Below, piece by piece: positions 1-5,467 of a stretch of 8,485 nt of DNA; positions within the stretch are counted from its first letter, which is position 1; the number at the start of each line of letters is the position of its first letter. The stretch is from the NCBI GenBank assembly GCA_017613055.1, contig JAGAES010000086.1:1-8485 (forward strand). Direction: 5' to 3'. Origin of the DNA: Lachnospiraceae bacterium (GTDB lineage Bacteria > Bacillota_A > Clostridia > Lachnospirales > Lachnospiraceae). Below the pieces are notes generated by a model. The model did not search any database. It had not been told where the DNA came from and was given only the letters and a program-made list of their open reading frames with translations. The position numbers and the translations under genes were made by a program.

Positions 1-1
1 A

Positions 2-628
2 ATACTGGCTTCCATCGACAGGGCGGGGGTTCCCTACGACTACACTTATTACATGTATGATTTGAACGGAGACGGTGCCTGGGATGTGCATCTGATTCAG
101 GGACAGAACATGCTCCAGCGTCTCACGGATTACAGCTGCGGCGAATCCTTCACGATTGAAACCGGAAACCACGGACAGAAATATTTCCCGATTACATTTG
201 TCTACAAGCCGCAGAAGAACAACCAGGCTGCTGTGACGCCGACGGTAACTCCCGCGCAGAACGAAGGAGATGCGGCGGCAAATGAGACGACGCCCTCCGG
301 TACGCCTTCCTCGGAAGCGAAGAAGAAAGGCGGAAAGGGCGGGGTGCTTCTTGTCGTGCTTGCCGTTCTGGCCGTGCTTCTCCTTGCCGGCGGTGCTGTT
401 TTCTATTGCATCCTCAGAAACCGGAAGGAAGAGGAACGTAAGGAAATGCGGCGCGAGCGCATCGCGGAAATGAGAAGGCAGCGCGCCCGGGAAGAACGGA
501 AGCCGAAAGAGGATTTCTCGGTAGAGGAACTTCTCGAAGAGCAGCCGGAGGAGGACCTGCCGGAAGAACTTCTTGAGGAGGATCTGCCGGAGAAAAAGGC
601 CTTCGATGACGAGGACGATTACGTATAG
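2..628 (+). CDS. Membrane-anchored surface protein, C-terminal part (5' end outside window)
   Basis: The reading frame is open from the first bases, so the true start lies upstream; 208 codons are visible before the TAG stop. The first part is extracellular in character and has a calcium-loop-like DLNGDGAWD segment (about 56-82). A Thr/Pro/Ser-rich linker (about 233-330) and a Lys/Gly patch lead to one hydrophobic segment of about 24 residues (341-415) rich in Leu, Val and Ala. The Arg/Lys stretch right after it suggests an N-out, C-in orientation. The cytoplasmic tail is basic and predicted helical (ERKEMRRERIAEMRRQR), then strongly acidic with PEEDLPEELLEEDLPE. This resembles the C-terminus of large clostridial surface or sensor proteins, but I do not recognise a family. 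No sortase motif is seen. It is followed by rdgB after 12 bases, which suggests co-transcription. Confident as a coding region, unsure of function. Confidence 0.8.
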   Translation: MLASIDRAGVPYDYTYYMYDLNGDGAWDVHLIQGQNMLQRLTDYSCGESFTIETGNHGQKYFPITFVYKPQKNNQAAVTPTVTPAQNEGDAAANETTPSGTPSSEAKKKGGKGGVLLVVLAVLAVLLLAGGAVFYCILRNRKEEERKEMRRERIAEMRRQRAREERKPKEDFSVEELLEEQPEEDLPEELLEEDLPEKKAFDDEDDYV

Positions 629-640
629 AGGAATGACAAA

Positions 641-1240
641 ATGAACAGACTGATATTTGCGACAGGCAATCAAGGCAAGATGCGCGAGATCCGCGAGATT
701 CTCGGGGACAGCATCCCGGAGATCCTGTCGATGAAGGAGGCCGGAATCGAGGCGGACATCATCGAGGACGGTAAGACCTTTGAGGAAAATGCCCTGATCA
801 AGGCCCGCGCGGTCAGCAAAGCCGGAAACATCATGGCAATGGCCGATGACTCCGGACTTGAAGTGGACTGCATGGGCGGAGCGCCCGGCATCTATTCCGC
901 GCGTTTCATGGGCGAGGATACATCGTACGATATCAAGAACAAATATATTATTGAGCAGGCAATGAAAGTGCCTTATGAGGAGCGCACCGCGCGATTCGTA
1001 TGCGCCATCGCCTGCGTCCTTCCGGACGGCCGTGAGTGGGTTGTACGCGGCACCGTGGAAGGGCTGATCAACGACCGTCAGGCGGGAGAGAACGGGTTCG
1101 GTTATGACCCGCTTTTCCTGCTTCCGGAACGCGGTGTGACAACCGCACAGCTGCCCCCTGAAGAGAAGAATGCAATCAGTCACCGGGGCAGGGCACTGCG
1201 CGCCATGCGCGACTTACTGATACAGGAAGGCATCCTGTAA
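641..1240 (+). CDS. rdgB: XTP/dITP diphosphatase (RdgB/HAM1 family)
   Basis: This cytoplasmic enzyme hydrolyses non-canonical purine triphosphates (dITP, XTP, ITP) to the monophosphate and pyrophosphate, keeping deaminated purines out of DNA and RNA. The 199-residue length is normal for the family. All signature blocks are present in order: the N-terminal substrate loop ATGNQGK (residues 7-13), TFEENALIKA (46-55), ADDSGLEVD with the catalytic Asp at 70 by alignment to E. coli Asp69, GGAPGIYSARF (79-89), GFGYDPLF (152-159) and SHRGRA (180-185). The start is supported by GAGGA at 628-632, eight bases before the ATG. The gene sits between the upstream membrane protein and a solute-binding protein gene and probably shares their transcript; no promoter is seen in the 12-base gap. 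Nothing in the protein looks damaged. Confidence 0.97.
   Translation: MNRLIFATGNQGKMREIREILGDSIPEILSMKEAGIEADIIEDGKTFEENALIKARAVSKAGNIMAMADDSGLEVDCMGGAPGIYSARFMGEDTSYDIKNKYIIEQAMKVPYEERTARFVCAIACVLPDGREWVVRGTVEGLINDRQAGENGFGYDPLFLLPERGVTTAQLPPEEKNAISHRGRALRAMRDLLIQEGIL
1221..1239 (+). other. Stem-loop overlapping the rdgB stop codon
   Basis: TACAGGA (1221-1227) and TCCTGTA (1233-1239) form a perfect seven-base-pair stem with a five-base loop, covering the last codons of rdgB and the first two bases of its TAA. There is no T-run after it, so it is not a standard intrinsic terminator. It could protect the upstream mRNA 3' end or mark a processing point between rdgB and the next gene. That role is inference. 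Confidence 0.4.
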
Positions 1241-1245
1241 AACAA

Positions 1246-1261
1246 TTACCGTGGGAGGTAA
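1246..1261 (+). promoter_or_regulatory. Ribosome binding site of the solute-binding protein gene inside a small inverted repeat
   Basis: GGGAGG (1253-1258) is a good Shine-Dalgarno sequence ten bases before the ATG at 1268. TTACC (1246-1250) and GGTAA (1257-1261) could pair around a six-base loop, so most of the Shine-Dalgarno would sit in the loop with only its last two bases in the stem. With five base pairs the structure is weak. Reading it as translational control is speculative. Confidence 0.35.
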
Positions 1262-1267
1262 CGTAAA

Positions 1268-2641
1268 ATGCGAAAGAGATTGTTGTGTATCGTTCTGATC
1301 CTGATGCTGGTTCTGACGGCATGTGAAGGGGAATCCCAGAAAGTTCGCCGCGGCAAGACCCGGGAAGCCGACAAGAAGAGCAGTTCCGTGAAGAAGACGC
1401 CGACACCGGACAAGAAACAACCGACACTGACGCCGACGCCGACACCGGAGCAGGGGCAGGTCCTTCGTCTGTGGTGCACCGCGGTGATTGATAATTCAAA
1501 CCGTTACGCGTATGAACAGGCCATCCGGGATATGGAGAGAATATACCCCGACATTAAACTCGAGTGGGAAGCAAATTACAATGAAGATTACAAGTTTAAA
1601 CTAAAATCGGCATTGGCAAATCCGAACAATGACACGGCTCCGGATATCTTTTATACCTGGGCCTGTCATTTCCTGGAGGATTTTGTTGATGCCGGAACGG
1701 TATACTGTCTCGATGACATTTATCCGAAGTATGCGAGCGTTCTTACGCAGAAGATGTGTAAGAATGTGACATTTAACGGGAAGCTCTACGGCGTTCCGAC
1801 CAACTTTAGCTGTGTACTGGTGTACGCGAATATGAGTATTCTGAAGAAGGTCGGTTATGAGGATGTGCCGGCGACGTTCTCGGAATTGATGGAATGTTGT
1901 GATAAGCTGGTTGCGGCAGGCTATACGCCGTTCGGTCTCGGAGCGGGATATAATCAGCAGTGGTGCACGTCCGAGTATCTGGAGCCGATGATTATCCAGA
2001 CAATCGGAGCGAAGGAATGGGAAGACATTCTTTTGGAAAGAAAGACCTGGAATAACAGCGGAATTGCGACAGCGGTGGATGCTTTCCAGGAAATGATGGC
2101 AAAACGATATATTAATGCCGACTGCAACACGATGCCGAACGACGATGTAAAAGCGAACTTCATGAAGGGCAAATATGCTTTCTACATGAACGGTTCCTGG
2201 TGCTGCGCGGATGTTATCAATACACTTGGGGCAACCGATGAAGTGAAAGTCTGCACTTTCCCGGTCATTGATCCGGGAAAAGGATCCACGGGTTATTTTA
2301 TCGGCGGACCTTCGGAAGCATTGGCTGTAAACGCTCGATCGAAGAATGCCGAACTGGCCGCCGAGTATGTTTTCGAACTCGGCAGACTGATTTCCAAATA
2401 CCAGTATCTGACCGGATGCGGACTGCCCACATTTGCTGTAGATTATGAAGCCATGGACGTGAATAAGCTTACGCGTCAGGCGGCGAAACTTACAACCGAG
2501 TGCAAAGACATGGTTCTTTTCGGTGATGTCATTATGAGAACCGAAGGCGTCGAGAAGTATCTCAGAGCTCTCGAAGAGGTTATGAACGGCACCGTTAACG
2601 GTACCGGTTTTGCGGCAAAACTGGGGAACAGTATTCAATAA
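1268..2641 (+). CDS. ABC-transporter solute-binding lipoprotein, family 1 (MalE-like)
   Basis: This is a 457-residue extracellular lipoprotein that should bind a solute, probably a sugar or oligosaccharide, for an ABC importer. It begins with a basic n-region (MRKR), a hydrophobic core and the lipobox LTAC with the lipidated Cys at 19. A Lys/Ser/Thr-Pro linker (about 25-63) follows, then the binding fold: VLRLWCTA (65-72) as first strand, APDIFYTWA (124-132), NGKLYGVPTNFS (170-181), a substrate-contact region typical of family 1, FMKGKYAFYMNGSW (298-311) and FIGGPSEALAV (344-354). The mature part carries 14 cysteines besides Cys19, including two adjacent pairs (210/211 and 312/313), which is many for this family. 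No permease or ATPase gene is nearby: upstream is rdgB, downstream a tRNA cluster, so it works with a transporter encoded elsewhere or has another role. Base composition is lower in G+C than the helicase (28/60 in line 1741 against 39/60 in line 4201). The ligand cannot be told from sequence. Confidence 0.9.
   Translation: MRKRLLCIVLILMLVLTACEGESQKVRRGKTREADKKSSSVKKTPTPDKKQPTLTPTPTPEQGQVLRLWCTAVIDNSNRYAYEQAIRDMERIYPDIKLEWEANYNEDYKFKLKSALANPNNDTAPDIFYTWACHFLEDFVDAGTVYCLDDIYPKYASVLTQKMCKNVTFNGKLYGVPTNFSCVLVYANMSILKKVGYEDVPATFSELMECCDKLVAAGYTPFGLGAGYNQQWCTSEYLEPMIIQTIGAKEWEDILLERKTWNNSGIATAVDAFQEMMAKRYINADCNTMPNDDVKANFMKGKYAFYMNGSWCCADVINTLGATDEVKVCTFPVIDPGKGSTGYFIGGPSEALAVNARSKNAELAAEYVFELGRLISKYQYLTGCGLPTFAVDYEAMDVNKLTRQAAKLTTECKDMVLFGDVIMRTEGVEKYLRALEEVMNGTVNGTGFAAKLGNSIQ
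1396..1449 (+). repeat. Two copies of a 15-base direct repeat in the Thr-Pro linker
   Basis: GACGCCGACACCGGA occurs at 1396-1410 and 1435-1449, with a partial extra GACGCC unit before the second copy. It encodes the TPTPD/TPTPE part of the lipoprotein linker. Such linkers can change length by slippage or recombination; here it only spaces the binding domain from the membrane. Confidence 0.6.
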
Positions 2642-2662
2642 ATGACCATGGGTTCACGCCCC

Positions 2663-2724
2663 GAAAGCGCTTTTCAATTTGTTGTTGACTTTTGATATTC
2701 TCTGTAATATAATGGGAAAGCGCT
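2663..2724 (+). promoter_or_regulatory. Repeated GAAAGCGCT motif flanking the tRNA promoter (possible operator)
   Basis: GAAAGCGCT occurs at 2663-2671, about 14 bases upstream of the -35 box, and again at 2716-2724, at the expected transcription start. The first copy is part of the 10-base palindrome AAAGCGCTTT (2664-2673). The upstream copy matches 11 of 14 positions of the idealised CcpA cre sequence TGAAAGCGCTTTCA; the downstream copy matches less well. Binding by CcpA or another regulator is an inference, and chance repetition is possible. Confidence 0.3.
2685..2713 (+). promoter_or_regulatory. Sigma-A-type promoter of the tRNA cluster
   Basis: TTGACT at 2685-2690 is a five-of-six -35 match and TATAAT at 2708-2713 a perfect -10, separated by exactly 17 bases. 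Expected transcription start is near 2720, leaving a leader of only about seven bases before tRNA-Pro. Such a strong promoter fits stable RNA genes. The local sequence is A/T-rich compared with the genes on either side. Confidence 0.9.
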
Positions 2725-2726
2725 GA

Positions 2727-2801
2727 CGGGGTGTGGCCCAGTTTGGCTAGGGTGCTTGATTTGGGATCAAGAGGTCGCAGGTTCGAATCCTGTCATCCCG
2801 A
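2727..2801 (+). tRNA. tRNA-Pro(TGG)
   Basis: A 75-base cloverleaf folds completely. The acceptor CGGGGTG pairs with CATCCCG (one G-T pair), the anticodon stem CTTGA/TCAAG encloses loop TTTGGGA with anticodon TGG, and the T arm is GCAGG-TTCGAAT-CCTGT. The discriminator base is A at 2801. CCA is not encoded next to it, so the CCA-adding enzyme must complete it. It is the first gene of the five-tRNA cluster. Confidence 0.97.
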
Positions 2802-2824
2802 GTCCACTCTGAATATTGTTACAT

Positions 2825-2895
2825 GCGGGTGTAGTTCAATGGTAGAACACTAGCCTTCCAAGCTAGACACGTGGGTTCGATTCCCATCACCCGCT
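2825..2895 (+). tRNA. tRNA-Gly(TCC)
   Basis: A 71-base cloverleaf: acceptor GCGGGTG with CACCCGC, D arm GTTC/GAAC, anticodon stem CTAGC/GCTAG around CTTCCAA giving anticodon TCC, and T arm GTGGG-TTCGATT-CCCAT. The discriminator is T at 2895. No CCA is encoded. It lies 23 bases after tRNA-Pro. Confidence 0.97.
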
Positions 2896-2925
2896 CTTTT
2901 TATGAGGAGGGTTTCCCTTCACCAT

Positions 2926-2999
2926 GTGCCAGTAGCTCAGCTGGATAGAGCAACGGCCTTCTAAGCCGTGTGTCGGGGGTTCGAATCCCTTCTGGCACA
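2926..2999 (+). tRNA. tRNA-Arg(TCT)
   Basis: A 74-base cloverleaf: acceptor GTGCCAG with CTGGCAC, D arm GCTC/GAGC, anticodon stem ACGGC/GCCGT around CTTCTAA giving TCT (reads AGA and AGG), and T arm closing on TTCGAAT. Two pairs of the T stem are G-T. The discriminator is A at 2999. No CCA is encoded. Confidence 0.96.
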
Positions 3000-3001
3000 A
3001 T

Positions 3002-3022
3002 TTGTTGGAATCAACAATTTTA
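3002..3022 (+). other. Small hairpin between tRNA-Arg and tRNA-His
   Basis: TTGTTG (3002-3007) pairs with CAACAA (3012-3017) around a GAAT loop, followed by TTTTAT's first bases. It is A/T-rich and weak, and the next tRNA follows at once without its own promoter, so it is more likely a processing or spacer structure than a real terminator. Confidence 0.3.
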
Positions 3023-3025
3023 TAT

Positions 3026-3100
3026 GGTGGGTATAGCGCAGTTGGTTAGCGCGCCAGATTGTGGCTCTGGAGGCCCTGGGTTCGAGTCCCAGTATCCACC
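3026..3100 (+). tRNA. tRNA-His(GTG)
   Basis: The acceptor GTGGGTA (3027-3033) pairs with TATCCAC (3093-3099). An extra G is encoded at -1 (3026) opposite C73 (3100), the identity element of histidine tRNA. The anticodon stem CCAGA/TCTGG encloses TTGTGGC with anticodon GTG, and the T arm is CTGGG-TTCGAGT-CCCAG. No CCA is encoded. Without the -1 G the gene would be 3027-3100. Confidence 0.97.
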
Positions 3101-3106
3101 CTGATG

Positions 3107-3138
3107 CAAAGCCTTTTCTGTACATAGTAAAGGCTTTG
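3107..3138 (+). repeat. 10-bp inverted repeat between tRNA-His and tRNA-Gln
   Basis: CAAAGCCTTT (3107-3116) and AAAGGCTTTG (3129-3138) are perfectly complementary across a 12-base loop, and a G-T pair can extend the stem. No continuous T-run follows (TGTTATAATT), so it is at best an inefficient terminator. It may be an RNase processing signal in the polycistronic tRNA precursor or a device lowering the output of tRNA-Gln; both are inference. Confidence 0.5.
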
Positions 3139-3147
3139 TGTTATAAT

Positions 3148-3220
3148 TGGGCCATCGCCAAGCGGTAAGGCACAGGGTTTTGATCCCTGCATTCCGCTGG
3201 TTCGAATCCAGCTGGCCCAG
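3148..3220 (+). tRNA. tRNA-Gln(TTG)
   Basis: The acceptor TGGGCCA pairs perfectly with TGGCCCA, the D arm is the Gln-like GCC-AAGCGGTAA-GGC, the anticodon stem CAGGG/CCCTG encloses TTTTGAT with anticodon TTG, and the T arm is GCTGG-TTCGAAT-CCAGC. The discriminator is G (3220), usual for glutamine tRNA. Total length is 73, one more than the common 72, because the variable loop reads CATTCC (six bases). No CCA is encoded. It is the last tRNA of the cluster. Confidence 0.95.
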
Positions 3221-3225
3221 GATTT

Positions 3226-3250
3226 AAGCGGGCGGATTGCCCGCTTTTTT
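3226..3250 (+). terminator. Intrinsic terminator of the tRNA cluster
   Basis: AAGCGGGC (3226-3233) pairs with GCCCGCTT (3239-3246) around GGATT, and the T-run continues to 3250. It begins only six bases after tRNA-Gln. The helicase gene starts 36 bases later, so that gene needs a promoter close by or is fed by read-through. Confidence 0.88.
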
Positions 3251-3286
3251 CTTTCATCGGGATAAAACAGGAGCGGAAAGGATAAC

Positions 3287-5467
3287 ATGGCGGCAGAAGA
3301 TCGAAGACAATATAAGGATTTCGCGATGACAATCCGGCGCAGCGACTACCGGCTTTCCGAGATTGCGTCCACGAGGTCCACCCTTCGGAATGAGGTGCGG
3401 AACGCGTACCGGAATCTGCAGATCAGTCTTGCCGTTGATTTGCTCAAAGAGATGGATATCGAGCAGATCAATGTCAGCAAGGACGGAATCCGTGTCAAGG
3501 CGTTTCGCGACATGGGATTGAAGACGGTCGCGGATGTCTTCCGGGCGACGCAGCGCTCCCTCGAGTCGATTCCGGGCGTCGGTCCCGTAATGGCGGCCAA
3601 GGCGAAACGGAACGCCGAGGCGCTTCGCATTTCGGCAAGCCGCACCGTGCGTGTGCGGGTCGACCGGGAACACCCGAGTGCGGAGTCGCGGAAACTGGTG
3701 CACAGTGTCGGCATCCTGATGCGCGCGGACACATTTATCGACCGGGCGGCGGACCTGTACAGCGCGAGTCATGACGGACTGACCGCGCGGCTTGCGGTTT
3801 CCGAATGTCTCGGGAACGGGTTCTCGTGGTTCTTCACGTCCAATGAAAAGAAACAGCAGGCAAGGCTTGCGTACAGTGAACTGCAGGAGTATGTCTACGC
3901 CGAGTACGCGAGGAATGCCTCGGACATTATTGACGGCTACAACGCCGCCGTCGCGCTGACCGAAGCCGAAGCGTGGCAGGTGTTCTCGGATAATTCAGCA
4001 CCGTATTACGCGCTTCTTTTCTCCGTAATCGAGGGCAATACCGAAGCGATTACCGATTACGGCGGAATCCCGGCCGAACTGGTGGAAAAGGTGAATCGGT
4101 TTCCGCTCGTTACGGAAGGACTGCAGGCGACACTGCGGCGATACCAGGTATTCGGCGCCAAGTACATTCTCACCCAGGAGCGTGTGCTCCTCGGGGACGA
4201 GATGGGCCTCGGCAAAACGATCGAGGCAATCGCCGCGATCACGCATCTCCGTGCGGAGGGCAAGACGCATTTCCTCGTCGTATGCCCGCTCAGCGTTTTG
4301 ATGAACTGGCAGCACGAGGTCGCGAAGTTCTGCACCGTCCCCGTCGACGAAATCTACGGATATGACCGGAGCGAAGAACTGACGGAATGGCTCGAAAAAG
4401 GCGGAACGGCGATCACGACTTACGAGACCGCCTCCAAGATCGACCTTCCGGACCGCTTCGCCATTGATCTTCTTGTCGTGGATGAGGCGCAGTATATCAA
4501 GAATCCGGACACGCTCCGGACCAAAGCGGTGCGTCACCTGATCGGACGCTCCCAGAAGGTGCTTCTGATGACCGGTACGCCGATGGAAAACCGCGTGGAC
4601 GAGATGGTCCGTCTCATCGGCTTTCTGCAGCCGGAAACGGCGGCAAATGCCAGGCGGTACACGTCGCTCTCCGAAGCGGAACAGTTCCGCGAGCAGATTG
4701 CACCGGTTTACCTGCGCCGTACCCGCGAACAGGTACTCGGAGAACTGCCGGATAAGGAAGAAATCATTGAATGGGGAATGCTGACGCCCGAGGAAACGGA
4801 AGCGTACCGGAAGGCGCTGGCGTCCAACAACTATATGGAAATCCGCCGCATCTCGTGGAATCTGCCCGCCGTCAGCGAATCGACCAAGGCAAAGCGTATG
4901 CTCGAACTGATCGAGGAAGCGGAGGCGGACGGCCGGAAGACGATCGTGTTCTCGTTCTTCCGTGAGACGCTGCAGAACGTCGCGATGCTCGTCGGCGAAC
5001 GCTGCGCGGGCGTCATAGACGGTTCCGTTCCGATGCAGCGGAGAGAAGAGATCCTGCAGAAATTCCGCGAAGATGAGAGCAAGACCGTGCTTGTCTGCCA
5101 GGTGGTTGCCGGCGGCGTGGGCTTGAATGTTCAGGCGGCAAGTGTTATCATATTCTGTGAACCGCAGCTGAAACCTTCCATGGAGGAGCAGGCGGTCGGC
5201 CGCGCGTACCGGATGGGACAGAGCCGTAAGGTTCTTGTGCACCGTTTGCTGATTTCCGATTCCGTGGATGAACGGATTCTGTCCATTCTCGCGGATAAGA
5301 GGGAGGCATTCCTTGCATTTGCCGACGAATCGGTAATCGGGAAGATGGATGTCGAGCAGGAGATCACGACTGCGGCAATGCAGCAGATAATTGAAGAGGA
5401 AAAGAAACGTTATCAGGTGACGGAACAGAAGGACGAAACGGATGACGCGAAGGAGGATCGCGAATGA
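3287..5467 (+). CDS. SNF2-family DEAD/DEAH-type helicase with N-terminal helix-hairpin-helix segment
   Basis: This is a 726-residue cytoplasmic ATP-dependent DNA translocase. Residues 62-113 look like a DNA-binding helix-hairpin-helix (GLKTVADVF, then SIPGVGPVMAAKAK). The SNF2 motor begins near 283 with the RRYQ element, then motif I DEMGLGKT (304-311, nucleotide-binding Lys310), motif Ia VVCPLSVLMNW (331-341), motif II DEAQ (399-402), motif III LMTGTPMENR (427-436), LRRT (476-479), VFSFFRETL (554-562), motif V AGGVGLNVQAA (608-618) and motif VI QAVGRAYRMGQ (635-645) with its Arg pair. Every motor motif is intact, so it should be active. AAAGGA (3277-3282) precedes the ATG by four bases, with an AGGAG farther up. 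The stop overlaps the next start (ATGA), so the secreted protease lipoprotein is translationally coupled. No nuclease, methylase or zinc-finger SWIM domain is seen. Role is unknown: transcription recycling like RapA, repair, or defence are all possible for such proteins; no defence partner is present here. Confidence 0.93.
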   Translation: MAAEDRRQYKDFAMTIRRSDYRLSEIASTRSTLRNEVRNAYRNLQISLAVDLLKEMDIEQINVSKDGIRVKAFRDMGLKTVADVFRATQRSLESIPGVGPVMAAKAKRNAEALRISASRTVRVRVDREHPSAESRKLVHSVGILMRADTFIDRAADLYSASHDGLTARLAVSECLGNGFSWFFTSNEKKQQARLAYSELQEYVYAEYARNASDIIDGYNAAVALTEAEAWQVFSDNSAPYYALLFSVIEGNTEAITDYGGIPAELVEKVNRFPLVTEGLQATLRRYQVFGAKYILTQERVLLGDEMGLGKTIEAIAAITHLRAEGKTHFLVVCPLSVLMNWQHEVAKFCTVPVDEIYGYDRSEELTEWLEKGGTAITTYETASKIDLPDRFAIDLLVVDEAQYIKNPDTLRTKAVRHLIGRSQKVLLMTGTPMENRVDEMVRLIGFLQPETAANARRYTSLSEAEQFREQIAPVYLRRTREQVLGELPDKEEIIEWGMLTPEETEAYRKALASNNYMEIRRISWNLPAVSESTKAKRMLELIEEAEADGRKTIVFSFFRETLQNVAMLVGERCAGVIDGSVPMQRREEILQKFREDESKTVLVCQVVAGGVGLNVQAASVIIFCEPQLKPSMEEQAVGRAYRMGQSRKVLVHRLLISDSVDERILSILADKREAFLAFADESVIGKMDVEQEITTAAMQQIIEEEKKRYQVTEQKDETDDAKEDRE

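Noticed and set aside
1601..2638. 345-codon open frame on the minus strand opposite the solute-binding protein
   Set aside because: The plus strand has a lipobox and family 1 motifs through the same interval, and the antisense translation shows nothing recognisable.
3119..3147. Promoter-like TGTACA, 17 bases, extended TATAAT just before tRNA-Gln
   Set aside because: The -10 abuts the first base of the tRNA, so transcription would start inside the acceptor stem and give no functional tRNA; the terminator then follows. Probably chance in an A/T-rich spacer.
3237..3264. Possible helicase promoter TTGCCC, 18 bases, GATAAA
   Set aside because: Both boxes match only four of six and the -35 lies inside the terminator stem. 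Too weak to list, although the gene needs some promoter or read-through.
3046..3332. Minus-strand small proteins over the tRNA cluster
   Set aside because: They are translated from tRNA-His and tRNA-Gln sequence and the terminator, so they are not genes.
3995..5242. 415-codon open frame on the minus strand opposite the helicase
   Set aside because: It lies wholly opposite intact SNF2 motifs, has no recognisable domain and shows the Arg/His/Phe-rich composition of antisense shadows.
3287..5467. Helicase as a member of a phage-defence system
   Set aside because: SNF2-type helicases occur in such systems, but no nuclease, methylase or other defence partner is present and the neighbours are tRNAs and a secreted protease.
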